This document shows positions 1 to 9,959 of a DNA stretch of 64,000 nt, in pieces. Under the pieces are notes generated by a model, which was given only the letters and a program-made list of their open reading frames with translations, was not told the origin of the DNA and did not search any database. The stretch lies in the NCBI RefSeq assembly GCF_002252155.1, contig NZ_NEFD01000001.1, forward strand, positions 372,001-436,000, read 5' to 3'. The DNA is from Wohlfahrtiimonas sp. G9077 (GTDB taxonomy: Bacteria > Pseudomonadota > Gammaproteobacteria > Cardiobacteriales > Wohlfahrtiimonadaceae). The position numbers and the translations under genes are program-made. Position 1 is the first letter of the stretch. The number at the start of each line of letters is the position of its first letter.

Positions 1-415
1 ATGCATCGGCTGCATAGAACATGGATTTTAAACCTTCAGCAATGCTTAAGAATAAGCCGTGCAACATACCGCCTTCGTTACGGATAAAAGGCACAAGCGC
101 CATTTCATAAGAAACCGTTGCCGTTCTTGGGATGGCAAAAAATGGACCGATGGTCAGATAAATGGCCACCATGAAAACCACAGAGAAAATCACGCCAATG
201 CGTTTTGTTTCTGTGATGAAACCTTCTTCAGAAAAGGAACCAGCGATGATGCCAAGCAGCGGTAAACCCACGCCTGTAATGACAAAACCGATAATTGCAG
301 GAAAAAAGTTGCCACCACTGAGCCAACCTGCATTTGGTGGGAAGATCAAGTTACCAGCGCCAAAGAAAATGGCGAACAACATAAACCCAATGGCTGTGAT
401 TTTTCGAACCGTCAT
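1..415 (-). CDS. brnQ: Branched-chain amino acid transporter BrnQ, N-terminal part
   Basis: Reading the minus strand from an ATG at 415 gives an open frame that runs off the window start, so only about 138 N-terminal residues are visible. The protein opens MTVRKITAIGFMLFAIFFGA and continues GNLIFPPNAGW, the signature of the LIVCS/BrnQ family of sodium- or proton-coupled leucine, isoleucine and valine importers of the inner membrane. Hydrophobic segments lie near residues 8-25, 38-58 and 70-90. An AGAGAG stretch just upstream can serve as ribosome binding site. It follows pyrD in the same direction after a gap of about 157 bases, so it may have its own promoter. Family assignment is firm; the exact substrate is inferred. 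Confidence 0.87.
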   Translation of the reverse strand, partial: MTVRKITAIGFMLFAIFFGAGNLIFPPNAGWLSGGNFFPAIIGFVITGVGLPLLGIIAGSFSEEGFITETKRIGVIFSVVFMVAIYLTIGPFFAIPRTATVSYEMALVPFIRNEGGMLHGLFLSIAEGLKSMFYAADA

Positions 416-472
416 AATACTCTCTAAATTTTCATCAATATATTTTGTAAGATCGTCTTGGATAAAGACACT

Positions 473-489
473 GTTTACGCACAGTAAAC
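473..489. promoter_or_regulatory. Inverted repeat in the brnQ leader
   Basis: GTTTAC and GTAAAC face each other around GCACA in the gap between pyrD and brnQ, about 60 bases before the brnQ start. The perfect six-base arms could be a small operator or a leader hairpin. No regulator is known from the sequence. I looked for a T-box or riboswitch fold in this gap and saw none. Confidence 0.25.
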
Positions 490-572
490 GCAATGGGGGA
501 AACCTTTTGGGTTCCTTCAATAGATAGCATGAAAATTTAGAGTACTCAAGTGGCGGGCGTCATAAAGTCAAA

Positions 573-1589
573 TTATGACTGATAATCACTCAATTTTTGT
601 TGAATATCCGCCACCAAGCCCGTACCACCATAAATAAAGCCTGAGTAAATTTGCACCAATTTTGCGCCCGATTTGATTTTATCAAGGGCATCTTCGCCCG
701 TCATGATGCCACCTGCAGCAATCACCGGAATCGATTCAGACAGATGCGTTGTGAGAATTTTCACAACTTCTGTGGCTTTCTCCGTCAATGGCCCACCGCT
801 TAAACCACCCGCTTCATTGGCATTGATGCAACCTTCAACCGCTTCACGGCTTAACGTTGTGTTGGTGGCAATCACGCCATCTAATGCCACTTCTTTAATC
901 ACTTCAATGGATTCAAGCAATTCTTCTTCACTCATATCGGGCGCTAATTTGACCACAAGCGGCGTATATTTTTTCGTTTCACTGAACAATCTGCCCTGCT
1001 CTGCTTTAAGGGTTGAGAGCAGTTGCATCAGATGATCTTTACCTTGAAGAGAACGTAAATTTTTAGTGTTCGGGGATGAAATATTGATGGTGATGTAATC
1101 GGCAAGCGCATAAGCTTTTTGTAAACAAATCAGATAATCATCGGTGGCGCGCTCAATGGGCGTGACTGCATTTTTACCAATGTTCACGCCGATCAATGGA
1201 CCATTTGCCCCATGATTTAAGCGATATTCTGCTAAGTTTTTCAATAAATGATCGATCCCTTTATTATTAAAACCCATGCGATTGATGATGGCTTGTTTTT
1301 CTGGAATGCGAAACATGCGCGGCTTTGGATTACCCGGTTGTGGGCGCGGTGTGACGGTACCAATTTCCACAAAACCAAAGCCCATTTTTGCCCATGCAGA
1401 CAATGCCGCCCCATTTTTATCTAAACCTGCCGCTAAGCCTAAACGATTGGGAAACGTTAAGCCCATGATGGTGACCGGGTCGCGCGTCATTTCTGTGGCG
1501 ATGGGTAAAAGTGGCAATGTGGCAATGGCGATGTCATGCGCCATTTCAGCCGGTAATGTTAATAAAAAGCGGCGCGCAAAATCCATCAT
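573..1589 (-). CDS. pyrD: Dihydroorotate dehydrogenase (quinone), class 2
   Basis: Oxidises dihydroorotate to orotate with FMN and passes electrons to membrane quinone, the fourth step of pyrimidine synthesis. From the chosen start the protein has 338 residues, the usual length. Visible family marks are the N-terminal amphipathic helix, GLAAGLDKNG near residue 51, NISSPNTKNLR near 169 with the catalytic serine, and the phosphate-binding AAGGIMTGEDA and YSGFIYGGTG stretches near the C terminus. The frame is open 21 codons further upstream, but the ATG at 1589 is preceded by AAGGAG at proper spacing and fits homologues. It overlaps the recO stop as ATGA, so the two are translationally coupled. 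A 7-bp inverted repeat (559-579) spans the stop codon. Confidence 0.95.
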   Translation of the reverse strand: MMDFARRFLLTLPAEMAHDIAIATLPLLPIATEMTRDPVTIMGLTFPNRLGLAAGLDKNGAALSAWAKMGFGFVEIGTVTPRPQPGNPKPRMFRIPEKQAIINRMGFNNKGIDHLLKNLAEYRLNHGANGPLIGVNIGKNAVTPIERATDDYLICLQKAYALADYITINISSPNTKNLRSLQGKDHLMQLLSTLKAEQGRLFSETKKYTPLVVKLAPDMSEEELLESIEVIKEVALDGVIATNTTLSREAVEGCINANEAGGLSGGPLTEKATEVVKILTTHLSESIPVIAAGGIMTGEDALDKIKSGAKLVQIYSGFIYGGTGLVADIQQKLSDYQS

Positions 1590-2335
1590 AAGGAGCTCCT
1601 TGTGTCTGATAATGGGGTTGATTGTTGTTTGGCATGTAAGGATTGTAGCCACAGTCGAGATTGCAAAGGTGTGTTGCCAAGCAGTGGCTGCAATAAAAAG
1701 CGCATCATGCGCTTATAATATTGTAAAAATGGGCGATCAAGCCGCTCATATTGATGGGTTTGCTCGATCATCTGTAAAGTGAGAATGTGCGCCCCTGGCA
1801 TCACCGGCGTTGACATTTTAAAAGGATGTTTGCTGAGCCCTGCTTCAATGCCCACATAATAGTTGAGATTGGCCTCGATCTCATCGCCATCGCTGTCTGT
1901 CGTTAAATCAGGCATTGCACCCAATGTTTCTAACAAGGCTTTCTCAAAGGCGCGCAGCATCCACTCTTGCAGCTCAGCATCGGCATGTTCTAAGGCAGCC
2001 AATGCACGCCAATAATGGGTAAACAGTGCAGCATCGGGATGATGTGCGCTCATTAAACGCATCAACAACTCATTTAAATAGTAACCGGACCACACATTGA
2101 GCCCCTTAATGAAGGCATGCTGTACGCTGTCATAATCCTCGGCAAAGTAGAACACCTTGCCCGCCTTCAATTGCCAATGGCCAAGCTCAAAAATTTGATC
2201 GCTGTAACGAGCTTTGCGACTTCGTCTTGCCAGCACTTTAATTTTGCCATACTGCTCAGTAAAAAGATCGAGCAAAACCCGATCTTCTTGATAAGCACTT
2301 TTTTTAAGGACAACGCCGAGCGTTTCTATCACCAC
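1586..2335 (-). CDS. recO: DNA repair protein RecO
   Basis: RecO anneals single strands and, with RecR, loads RecA in the RecFOR gap-repair pathway. The 249-residue protein has the N-terminal OB fold (GVVLKKSAYQEDRVLLDLFTE) and the family's helical centre with YLNELLMRLMSAHHPDAALF. Length is normal. The start is GTG at 2335 (a second GTG follows directly), only two bases after the mlaD stop and without a clear Shine-Dalgarno, suggesting coupling to mlaD. No zinc cysteines are seen, as usual for gammaproteobacterial forms. Confidence 0.92.
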   Translation of the reverse strand: MVIETLGVVLKKSAYQEDRVLLDLFTEQYGKIKVLARRSRKARYSDQIFELGHWQLKAGKVFYFAEDYDSVQHAFIKGLNVWSGYYLNELLMRLMSAHHPDAALFTHYWRALAALEHADAELQEWMLRAFEKALLETLGAMPDLTTDSDGDEIEANLNYYVGIEAGLSKHPFKMSTPVMPGAHILTLQMIEQTHQYERLDRPFLQYYKRMMRFLLQPLLGNTPLQSRLWLQSLHAKQQSTPLSDTRSSL

Positions 2336-2337
2336 GA

Positions 2338-2793
2338 TTAATCTTTATTCCCCATAGAGGTGAGGAACTGACCAATTAAGCGCTCGATGACAATGGCTGA
2401 TTGTGTCATCTTAATTTGGCTGTCATTTTCCAATGGAATGGGTGAACCGCCGGGATCTAATGCAATGTACTGCTCGCCCACTAAACCTGCGGTGTAGATC
2501 ATGGCGGAAGTGTCATTAGGGATCTCAAATTGATCATCTAATTTCATGGTGACAACGGCACGAAAATCATCCGGATCCAGCGCAATGTTAGACACGCGAC
2601 CAACGCGTACACCGCCGATCATCACAGGTGCTTTGACTTTTAAAGAGCCCACATTATCAAAATGTGCAGACACCGAGATCTGTTTACCAAAACGGCCATC
2701 GGTTGTGCTTGCGCTCAATGCGAGCCAAACCAAAGCCACAACGCCTAGAATCATAAATAAGCCGACTGAAAAATTCACTGCTCGTGTATTCAT
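2338..2793 (-). CDS. mlaD: Phospholipid transport MCE-domain protein MlaD
   Basis: MlaD is the periplasmic lipid-binding hexamer of the MlaFEDB importer that moves mislocalised phospholipids between membranes. The 151-residue protein begins MNTRAVNFSVGLFMILGVVA, a single signal anchor (residues 7-28), followed by one MCE domain with GSLKVKAPVMIGGVRVGRV and the closing GLVGEQYIALDPGG. It is somewhat shorter than the E. coli protein (183). Unusually, it sits between rnhB and recO without mlaF, mlaE, mlaC or mlaB, which must lie elsewhere if the pathway is complete. Confidence 0.9.
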   Translation of the reverse strand: MNTRAVNFSVGLFMILGVVALVWLALSASTTDGRFGKQISVSAHFDNVGSLKVKAPVMIGGVRVGRVSNIALDPDDFRAVVTMKLDDQFEIPNDTSAMIYTAGLVGEQYIALDPGGSPIPLENDSQIKMTQSAIVIERLIGQFLTSMGNKD

Positions 2794-2821
2794 ACTGCTC
2801 TCACTCTTAATAAAATTTGCT

Positions 2822-3469
2822 TCATTCTACTATGTTTTTATCTTTTGTGCATGCCAGCACTTTTTGTATTGGGGCAAAGCTTCTGCGATGCGTTGGCAAT
2901 GGGCCGTGTGTTGCCAGCGCTGCTAAATGCATCGCTGTGCCATAGCCTTTATGTTGTTTAAAACCATATTCAGGGTGGATTTCATCTAAGGCAATCATGG
3001 AAAGGTCACGCGCCGTTTTCGCTAATATGCTCGCTGCGCTGATCTCTTCATGCAACAAATCCCCTTTGATCACCGTTTCACAAGCAATGTACGCTGGAAA
3101 CTTCGGATTTTGATTGCCATCAACGCGCACCAAATTTGGCGTGACATTCAAACCAGCCACAGCGCGGCGCATGGCCAATAATGTGGCCTGTAGAATATTG
3201 AGCGTGTCAATCTCCTCCACTGAAGCCGATGCAATGCACCAAGCTTTGGCCTTCTCTTTGATCTCTTTGGCGATGAGGTAACGTTTTTTTTCAGAGATTT
3301 TTTTGGAATCCGTCAAACCTTCAATGCCATGATCCGCATCTAAAATCACCGCAGCGGCAAAGACATCGCCGCATAAAGGGCCGCGTCCTGCTTCATCAAC
3401 ACCGGCAATTAAAAATGGTTGATCATCATTTTCACTGATTTCAGCAAACAAAGAGAGTTGTGTATTCAT
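2822..3469 (-). CDS. rnhB: Ribonuclease HII
   Basis: Cuts RNA in RNA/DNA hybrids and starts removal of ribonucleotides misincorporated into DNA. The 215-residue protein carries the catalytic [12 protein letters not shown] near residues 23-34, the second acidic site VRVDGNQNP, and SILAKTARD with [14 protein letters not shown], the standard RNase HII blocks. The start ATG overlaps the lpxB stop (TAATG). In E. coli rnhB also follows lpxB, which supports the call. Confidence 0.96.
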   Translation of the reverse strand: MNTQLSLFAEISENDDQPFLIAGVDEAGRGPLCGDVFAAAVILDADHGIEGLTDSKKISEKKRYLIAKEIKEKAKAWCIASASVEEIDTLNILQATLLAMRRAVAGLNVTPNLVRVDGNQNPKFPAYIACETVIKGDLLHEEISAASILAKTARDLSMIALDEIHPEYGFKQHKGYGTAMHLAALATHGPLPTHRRSFAPIQKVLACTKDKNIVE

Positions 3470-4632
3470 TAGATGGAATTGACCAATTTATCAATGATGG
3501 CTTTTGCAGCCGCGCGATCCGCATTTAAACGCAGTGATTCATGCACTTTTAAAAATTCAGCATCGAGCACATGGGCATCGGCTTTCTCAAAAGCCTCTTC
3601 CACTAGCGGCTTTAAGCGCTCTGGCGTCACATCGGCTTGGAAAACTTCTGGCACCAAAGGTTGGCCCGATAAAATGTTCGGCAAAGAGAAATATGGCGTG
3701 CGCACCACTTTTTTAGCAATGTAGGCTGTCAATGATGAAAACTTATAGGCCACCACCATCGGCTTTTTAAGCAGCAATGCTTCAAGGGTTGCCGTGCCTG
3801 AGGCCAGCAAAACAACGTCAGAAGCTTGCATCGCTAAACGAGAATCCCCTTTTAACACCACCATGTGCGATCGTGTTTCAGGACTGAGTTTAGCCACCGT
3901 GCTGTCAATCACCTCGTAAAGATGATCGGTTGCAGCCGGAATCAAGACTTTTAACTCAGGATGCTCATCCATCAATAAAACGGTCGTTTGCATGAAAATG
4001 TCTAATAAACGGGAGACTTCACTGACGCGGCTACCAGGCAATAATGCCAGCACTTTGCCATGTTCAGGCAAATTGAGGGTTTGACGAGCATAGGCTACAT
4101 CAGGTTGCAACGGAATTTCATCGGCCAAGCGATGACCGACGCACGCGGCATCCATTTTATGTTTTTGATACAGTGCCACTTCAAATGGAAAGAGACACAA
4201 AACCTTATCCACCGATTTTTTGATGGTAAAGACACGTTTTTCACGCCACACCCAAATCGATGGGGAGACGTAATGAAAGGTGGTGATGCCTATCTGTTTG
4301 ACAGAGGCTGCCACTTTCAAATTAAAATCTGGGGCATCGATGCCAATGAAGGCAATCGGCATGCGATCTTCGGCAGCTTTGACCAATTGTGCTTTTAAAC
4401 GCAGCAACTTTGGCAAATGCACCAAGACTTCAAAGAGCCCCATCACCGATAATGTTTCAATCGGCGCTAAGCTCTCTAAGCCTTCTGCAATCATTAATGG
4501 GCCGCCCACACCAAAAAATTCAGCGTGAGGGAACTCCACTTTCAATGCTCGGATTAAACCTGCACCTAAAATATCACCCGATAATTCACCGGCAACAATC
4601 ATAAAAGTGGGCGAGGATGATATCTCTTTCAC
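3469..4632 (-). CDS. lpxB: Lipid-A-disaccharide synthase
   Basis: Peripheral inner-membrane glycosyltransferase (GT19) that joins UDP-diacylglucosamine and lipid X into the tetra-acyl disaccharide of lipid A. At 387 residues it has normal length. Marks include [18 protein letters not shown] near residue 13, [12 protein letters not shown], the [11 protein letters not shown] loop and [20 protein letters not shown] near the C terminus, which bind the nucleotide sugar. Translation starts at GTG (4632) with AAGAAGG eight bases before it. It follows lpxA by 20 bases and overlaps rnhB by one base. Confidence 0.96.
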   Translation of the reverse strand: MKEISSSPTFMIVAGELSGDILGAGLIRALKVEFPHAEFFGVGGPLMIAEGLESLAPIETLSVMGLFEVLVHLPKLLRLKAQLVKAAEDRMPIAFIGIDAPDFNLKVAASVKQIGITTFHYVSPSIWVWREKRVFTIKKSVDKVLCLFPFEVALYQKHKMDAACVGHRLADEIPLQPDVAYARQTLNLPEHGKVLALLPGSRVSEVSRLLDIFMQTTVLLMDEHPELKVLIPAATDHLYEVIDSTVAKLSPETRSHMVVLKGDSRLAMQASDVVLLASGTATLEALLLKKPMVVAYKFSSLTAYIAKKVVRTPYFSLPNILSGQPLVPEVFQADVTPERLKPLVEEAFEKADAHVLDAEFLKVHESLRLNADRAAAKAIIDKLVNSI

Positions 4633-4652
4633 AGGTTTAACCTTCTTTTGAT

Positions 4653-5441
4653 TTAACGCACAATGCCACGTTGAGTGGGCACTTCTAAAAAGTCCACCAT
4701 TTGTTGCAAATGTGGGAACTCTTTGGCAAGTTCTTTGATCTCATCGATGGCATCTTGTAGCATCAAGTTTTGACGATACAAAATCTTATACGCGCGTTTT
4801 GTGGCTAAAATGGCATCACTTGAGTAGTTGTGACGGCGCAGACCCTCTGAATTAATGCCCGCAGGTTCTGCACGGTAACCGGCTGCCGTAATGAATGGTG
4901 GCACATCACGATGAATCCCGGATGAGAAACCTGTGATGGCGCCGGTGCCCACACGACAACGCTGATACACCATAGAATAGCCGCCTAAAATCACATCATC
5001 TTCAATGGTGACGTGGCCAGCTAATGATGCACCATTGGCAAAAATGGTGCGCGAACCGACGATGCAGTCATGGGCAATGTGGCACGTTGCCATGATCCAG
5101 TTGTCATCACCAATTTTGGTGAGACTCGCATCTTGCACCGTACCGCGATTGATCGACACATATTCACGAAACGTATTGCGATCACCAATGTGCAACTCTG
5201 TAAAATCGTCCGCTTTGAACTTTTTATCCTGCGGCACTTCACCGATGGAAGCAAATTGATAAAACGTATTGTCTTCCCCGATGATGGTGTTTGCACCAAT
5301 GACCACATGGGAGATGAGTTTTGTCCCTCTGCCAATGCGACTGTTTTCACCCACGATGCAAAATGGGCCAATGCTCACATCGTCCGCAATGGTTGCCGTT
5401 TCATGAATGATGGCGGTAGGATGGATTAAATTTTCTGGCAT
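4653..5441 (-). CDS. lpxA: UDP-N-acetylglucosamine acyltransferase
   Basis: Transfers the first 3-hydroxyacyl chain from ACP to UDP-GlcNAc, the first step of lipid A synthesis. The 262-residue left-handed beta-helix starts MPENLIHPTAIIHETA and shows repeated hexapeptide coils; CHIAHDCIVG carries the histidine that acts as catalytic base in E. coli LpxA. The frame is open 16 codons upstream, but the ATG at 5441 has a near-perfect AAAGGAGGT before it and matches homologues. The longer frame would overlap fabZ. It is followed by lpxB. Confidence 0.96.
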   Translation of the reverse strand: MPENLIHPTAIIHETATIADDVSIGPFCIVGENSRIGRGTKLISHVVIGANTIIGEDNTFYQFASIGEVPQDKKFKADDFTELHIGDRNTFREYVSINRGTVQDASLTKIGDDNWIMATCHIAHDCIVGSRTIFANGASLAGHVTIEDDVILGGYSMVYQRCRVGTGAITGFSSGIHRDVPPFITAAGYRAEPAGINSEGLRRHNYSSDAILATKRAYKILYRQNLMLQDAIDEIKELAKEFPHLQQMVDFLEVPTQRGIVR

Positions 5442-5464
5442 GATGAATACCTCCTTTAACAGAG

Positions 5465-5920
5465 TTAAAATGCCTCCTGACGCATACACATGACTTCTGC
5501 TTCACACACCACAGTGCCATCAACGCGTGCAACGCCAGAGAATGACCAAATACCACGACGTGCTTTTAAGAATTTCACTTCAATTTCCATGGTATCACCT
5601 GGTTCAACAGGTTTTCTAAAACGCGCCTTATCAATACCAACAAAATAGTAAATGGAGTTTGGCGTGGCATCTTGTCCTGCCGTTTTATACGCTAAAATGC
5701 CCGTTGCCTGCGCAATGGCTTCTAAAATCAATACGCCTGGCATGATCGGTTTCACAGGAAAGTGACCTGTAAAGTAAGGCTCATTGTATGTCACGTTTTT
5801 GCGCGCTAACAATGTTTCACCTTCTACATAATCCAAAACGCGATCGATCATCAAAAATGGATAGCGATGGGGTAAAAACTTCATAATTTCGTTGATGTCA
5901 ATCATTTTAGAATCAGACAC
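5465..5920 (-). CDS. fabZ: 3-hydroxyacyl-ACP dehydratase FabZ
   Basis: Hot-dog-fold dehydratase that removes water from 3-hydroxyacyl-ACP in fatty-acid elongation and competes with lpxA and lpxD for substrate. The 151-residue protein has [14 protein letters not shown] near residue 15 and [20 protein letters not shown] with the catalytic histidine and glutamate. The first start is GTG at 5920, preceded by AAGGAAAGGTGAG; an ATG five codons later is possible. The 14-base gap from lpxD indicates one operon. Confidence 0.96.
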   Translation of the reverse strand: MSDSKMIDINEIMKFLPHRYPFLMIDRVLDYVEGETLLARKNVTYNEPYFTGHFPVKPIMPGVLILEAIAQATGILAYKTAGQDATPNSIYYFVGIDKARFRKPVEPGDTMEIEVKFLKARRGIWSFSGVARVDGTVVCEAEVMCMRQEAF

Positions 5921-5934
5921 TGTCTCACCTTTCC

Positions 5935-6969
5935 TTATTCTTCAAAGTCTATTTTCTTCTCTAAAGCCTTCACACGGCGATAGAGTTTATCAATGTTTTG
6001 TAACTGAACCACATTTTTGCGCCAGCTACGATTATCTGTCACAGGCATTCCGGATGAATACACGCCAGGCTCAATCAACGAATGAGTGACCATTGTATCC
6101 CCCGTCACCATGACACCGTCATGCAACTTGATGTGCCCGTTGATACCCACACCACCACCAATGACGACGCGATTACCGATCGTCGCAGAGCCGGCAATGC
6201 CCGTAAATCCTGAAATAACGGTGTGTTCACCCACGATGCCATTGTGCCCTAATTGCACATGGTTATCGATCTTTGTGCCTTTGCCAATCACGGTATCTTC
6301 AATTGCACCGCGATCAATACAGCTGTTTGCACCAATGTCCACATCATCCGATAAAATGACGCGACCCACTTGTGCAATCTTCACATATCCTGTGGGCCCC
6401 GGCGCAAAGCCAAAGCCTTCAGCCCCAATCACAACGCCTGAATGGAGCGTCACACGATCCCCTAAAATACAACCATAACAGATGGTGACATTTGGGTATA
6501 AAAAGCAGCCCTGACCCAGCACCACATTCTCTTCAATCACGCTGCCTGCTTTGATGATCGAATCATCACCAATCGTTACGCCGGCCTCAATCACTACATT
6601 GGCACCAATGTAGACATTGTCGCCGATTGTTGCCGTCTCATCAATCACCGCAGTTGGATGAATGGTGCGCACTAAATTTGTTTTACGTGTATCAAATAGA
6701 TGGGAAACATATGCCCACGCTAAATAAGGATTTTTAGTCACCAAGGCATTGCCTTGATAATGTTCGGCTAAATCCGGTGCTAAAATCACTACAGATGCCG
6801 CAGTCGTTTCTAAAAACTGACGATATTTCACGTTATTGATAAAAGCGATCTCGCCCTGTTTGGCATTTTGGATGGTGGCTAAACCGGTGATCTGACAATT
6901 TTGATCACCTTTCAATTCCAAATCATTGATGTGGCGTGCCACATCAGCATAAATTTCTGACAATAACAT
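5935..6969 (-). CDS. lpxD: UDP-3-O-acyl-glucosamine N-acyltransferase
   Basis: Adds the N-linked 3-hydroxyacyl chain in lipid A synthesis (third step). The 344-residue protein has an N-terminal uridine-binding domain (about 1-100), a hexapeptide-repeat beta-helix from [19 protein letters not shown] near residue 104, the conserved [12 protein letters not shown] block and [13 protein letters not shown] with the catalytic histidine, then a C-terminal helix ending in KALEKK that would contact ACP. Starts two bases after the skp stop. Confidence 0.97.
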   Translation of the reverse strand: MLLSEIYADVARHINDLELKGDQNCQITGLATIQNAKQGEIAFINNVKYRQFLETTAASVVILAPDLAEHYQGNALVTKNPYLAWAYVSHLFDTRKTNLVRTIHPTAVIDETATIGDNVYIGANVVIEAGVTIGDDSIIKAGSVIEENVVLGQGCFLYPNVTICYGCILGDRVTLHSGVVIGAEGFGFAPGPTGYVKIAQVGRVILSDDVDIGANSCIDRGAIEDTVIGKGTKIDNHVQLGHNGIVGEHTVISGFTGIAGSATIGNRVVIGGGVGINGHIKLHDGVMVTGDTMVTHSLIEPGVYSSGMPVTDNRSWRKNVVQLQNIDKLYRRVKALEKKIDFEE

Positions 6970-6970
6970 G

Positions 6971-7480
6971 TTATTTCTCTAGTTTTTCTCTTAATTTATT
7001 TAAGATGGCATCAGTCACTTGTAAGCGATCGGCGGAAAAGATCATGCCCGATTCCATGATGAGATCATACTGATTATCCTCAGCATATTCTAAAATGGTG
7101 TCGGTGATCTCTTTATGCATTTTATACAGCTCTTCATTGCGGCGCAGATTGTAATCTTGACGAAACTCTGAAGCTAAACGTGCATATTCGCGCTCTAAAT
7201 TGAGCAAGCTGCGCTCATTCTCTTTGCGCTCTGAATCATCTAAAGCGGAGGTCACAATCGAATCTTGTGAACTTTTCATCTCAAGGCTTAAGTTTCTGAG
7301 CATTTCATCTTTTTGTGCAAATTCATCTTGCAGGCTTTTTTGTACACCTTTAATTTGCGAATACTCTTCCACTAAACGTGGCATGTCCACAACGCCCACT
7401 TTCAGTGATTGCGCTGTGGCAGCATTGAAAGCCAAATTGCATGAGATGAGCAAAATGGCTTTAAGTATCCAGCGTTTCAT
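6971..7480 (-). CDS. skp: Periplasmic chaperone Skp/OmpH
   Basis: Trimeric chaperone that holds unfolded outer-membrane proteins on their way to the BAM complex. The 169-residue product has a Sec signal peptide (about residues 1-23, ending NAATAQS), then [14 protein letters not shown] and a long charged coiled coil (about 40-120) typical of the jellyfish-like Skp arms. Its ATG overlaps the bamA stop (TAATG). The bamA-skp-lpxD order is conserved in gammaproteobacteria. Confidence 0.94.
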   Translation of the reverse strand: MKRWILKAILLISCNLAFNAATAQSLKVGVVDMPRLVEEYSQIKGVQKSLQDEFAQKDEMLRNLSLEMKSSQDSIVTSALDDSERKENERSLLNLEREYARLASEFRQDYNLRRNEELYKMHKEITDTILEYAEDNQYDLIMESGMIFSADRLQVTDAILNKLREKLEK

Positions 7481-9870
7481 TAGAAAGGAATACCAATGGA
7501 GAACTGGAATTTTTGTGTGCGGTCATAAGATTCTGACTTAATTGGCTTAGCGTATGAGAACACCAATGGACCAATCGGAGAGAACCATGCCACACTCACA
7601 CCCGCTGAATAACGCAAGCTTGATGTTTTAAAGCTTTTGTATTTGTCGTTATTGTGCACGTTTTCACGTAAGTTATCGCCTAAACCATACACTTGACCGG
7701 CATCAAAGAACACAGACCATCTTAAGTTGTTGCTCTCTGCAAAGCCTGGCACGCGCATGATGAGTTCAGCCGTGGCGTTCATTTGTAAATCACCACCAGC
7801 AGCTTGATCATTCACATAACGCGGGCCTAATGTACCTGAACGATAACCACGCACTGTTCTTAAACCACCTGAGTAATAACGCTCATAAAATGGTAAGCCG
7901 GAAGTTTTGCCGTAGCCATAACCTTTGGCAATGTCGCCACGCAAGTTCAACACCACATCATCACCATCAAACAATGGATAAAAACTGCTGTGTTTAAAGG
8001 CCACTTTGTAGAATTCATCCGTGGAACCTGGTAATGTACCTGACAGCGTCAATGAGTTGAGTGAACCTTCTGTGGCAAACACAGTGCGATCACGCGTATC
8101 GCGAGAGATACCGGTACTGAAACGAATTAAGTTTTTCTGCTTCGTCACACGATTCCAAGTGCCGCCATTGTAACCTTCACAATACCCTGTATTGCCGTAC
8201 TCTTTACACTCAGTGCCGGTCAAATCTTTAACGATTTCCATCGGCGTTTCACGAGTGGTTTTGATGTTCAAACGGTCATACCCCACACTTGCACCCACGG
8301 ATGTAAACTCAGTCAATGGATAGCCAAAGTTAAAGCTTAAACCATAACCATCCATCAAATAGTCAGCGGTGTAATCGTTTTTATTTTTCTGTTTGGTATA
8401 GTGTGCTGAAACACCTGCACTTACACCGCTGTCCGTAAAGTATGGATTGGTGTAAGAGATGTTAAAGGATTGCGTTTCATCATCCGTTTCTGCAGAAACA
8501 TACAATTGATTGCCCGTTCCCATAAAGTTTGGCTGATCAAAGCTGATGTTAAAACCAAATTTAGATTCCATGCCATAGCTTAAACCAAACGTGATGCTAC
8601 CTGCACTACGCTCTTTGACTTTATAGGTCAAATCCACAAGATCTGAATCCACTTGGCGCGTCACCACATCCACATCTTCAACATACGGCAAGCGCTGTAA
8701 ACGCACTTTAGAGCGCTCAACGTCACTGGACATGAATTGTCCGCCTTCCATCTGACGAATCTCACGACGGAACACATTGTCTTGTGTGCGCTCATTGCCT
8801 TCAATGTTCACGCGGCGCACATAGATTTTCTCACCATTGTCCACAGAGAAAATCATTTTAACGGTTTTGTTCTCTTCATCAATGTCCGGAATGGCATTGA
8901 CGCGGGCAAGCGCATAACCATCATCCCCAAGGCGATCTTGAATCGCTTTAACGGCAGCATCGACTTTAGATTTTTTGTAATATTTGCCTTTATCAATGTC
9001 TACAAGTGCGGTCAATTCTTCTAACGGCACATGCGTATTGCCCACCACTTCAAAATCTGTAATGCGATAGCGATTGCCTTCATGCACATCAACATCCACA
9101 AACAGACGCTCTTGATCCGGTGAGACAGATGCCAGTGACGAATTCACTTCCGCTTTCATAAAGCCGCGTTCTTGATAGAACTTTTCAATGGATTCCACAT
9201 CTTCACCCACGATGCGCGGGCTATAACGATCTGACTTGGTCAACAGCGTCATAAAACCAGATTCTTTGGTCTTCATTTGCTTTTTAAGTTTGCCATCACC
9301 GTAGTTTTCATTGCCAGTAAATGAGATTTCTGCCAATTCAGCGGTTTTACCTTCAGAGACCGCCAATTCAACATTCACACGATTACGGGGCAATTCAATG
9401 ACATTGACATCAATTTTTGTGGTGTATTTGCCACGCTCTTCATAAGCTTTGAGCAAATCATTTTTGATCGATGCCATTTTAGAGGCGCTGTAGGTTTTCC
9501 CTTCAGACAAACCGGCCATTTTAAGCATCTCTTTAAACTGCTTAGAACCCACATCTTTATTACCAGTGATTGTGACGCGGTCAATGACGGGGCGTTCCAC
9601 AACATTAATGACCAAAACACCATTTTGTTGATAAACACGCACATCATCAAAGAGTTCTGTGGCATATAAGCGACCAATTGTATCTTGGATGTTACCTTTT
9701 TTAAGTGTCGCTGTATCACCACCTAATTGTGAAAAGACTGTACCGGCATTGAGTCTTTGCAGACCTTCAACGCGAACATCTCGCACAGAATAGTTTTGTG
9801 CATAAACGAGAGGCATTGCTAATAACAAAGCCGTTGCGAGTATCGATTTTTGACAATTCTTGAGGACCAT
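7480..9870 (-). CDS. bamA: Outer membrane protein assembly factor BamA
   Basis: Core of the BAM machine that inserts beta-barrel proteins, including the autotransporter found further along this window. The 796-residue protein has a signal peptide (1-24, ending VYAQ), five POTRA domains (about 25-420) and a 16-stranded barrel. The essential loop-6 motif is present as VRGYRSGTLGPRY, and the chain ends QFSIGIPF with a terminal aromatic residue as expected. Length fits the family. It is preceded by an 89-base gap after rseP in which I see only weak promoter-like matches. Confidence 0.97.
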   Translation of the reverse strand: MVLKNCQKSILATALLLAMPLVYAQNYSVRDVRVEGLQRLNAGTVFSQLGGDTATLKKGNIQDTIGRLYATELFDDVRVYQQNGVLVINVVERPVIDRVTITGNKDVGSKQFKEMLKMAGLSEGKTYSASKMASIKNDLLKAYEERGKYTTKIDVNVIELPRNRVNVELAVSEGKTAELAEISFTGNENYGDGKLKKQMKTKESGFMTLLTKSDRYSPRIVGEDVESIEKFYQERGFMKAEVNSSLASVSPDQERLFVDVDVHEGNRYRITDFEVVGNTHVPLEELTALVDIDKGKYYKKSKVDAAVKAIQDRLGDDGYALARVNAIPDIDEENKTVKMIFSVDNGEKIYVRRVNIEGNERTQDNVFRREIRQMEGGQFMSSDVERSKVRLQRLPYVEDVDVVTRQVDSDLVDLTYKVKERSAGSITFGLSYGMESKFGFNISFDQPNFMGTGNQLYVSAETDDETQSFNISYTNPYFTDSGVSAGVSAHYTKQKNKNDYTADYLMDGYGLSFNFGYPLTEFTSVGASVGYDRLNIKTTRETPMEIVKDLTGTECKEYGNTGYCEGYNGGTWNRVTKQKNLIRFSTGISRDTRDRTVFATEGSLNSLTLSGTLPGSTDEFYKVAFKHSSFYPLFDGDDVVLNLRGDIAKGYGYGKTSGLPFYERYYSGGLRTVRGYRSGTLGPRYVNDQAAGGDLQMNATAELIMRVPGFAESNNLRWSVFFDAGQVYGLGDNLRENVHNNDKYKSFKTSSLRYSAGVSVAWFSPIGPLVFSYAKPIKSESYDRTQKFQFSIGIPF

Positions 9871-9959
9871 TATTATTCTCTAACACTATAAAATCTGAAG
9901 GTAAACTAGGCGACAATATACAGAATTTGAGGCGTAATTACCACTCATTTAATAGACAG

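Noticed and set aside
421-572. T-box or leucine-responsive leader before brnQ
   Set aside because: No T-box sequence, no run of leucine codons; only a short inverted repeat.
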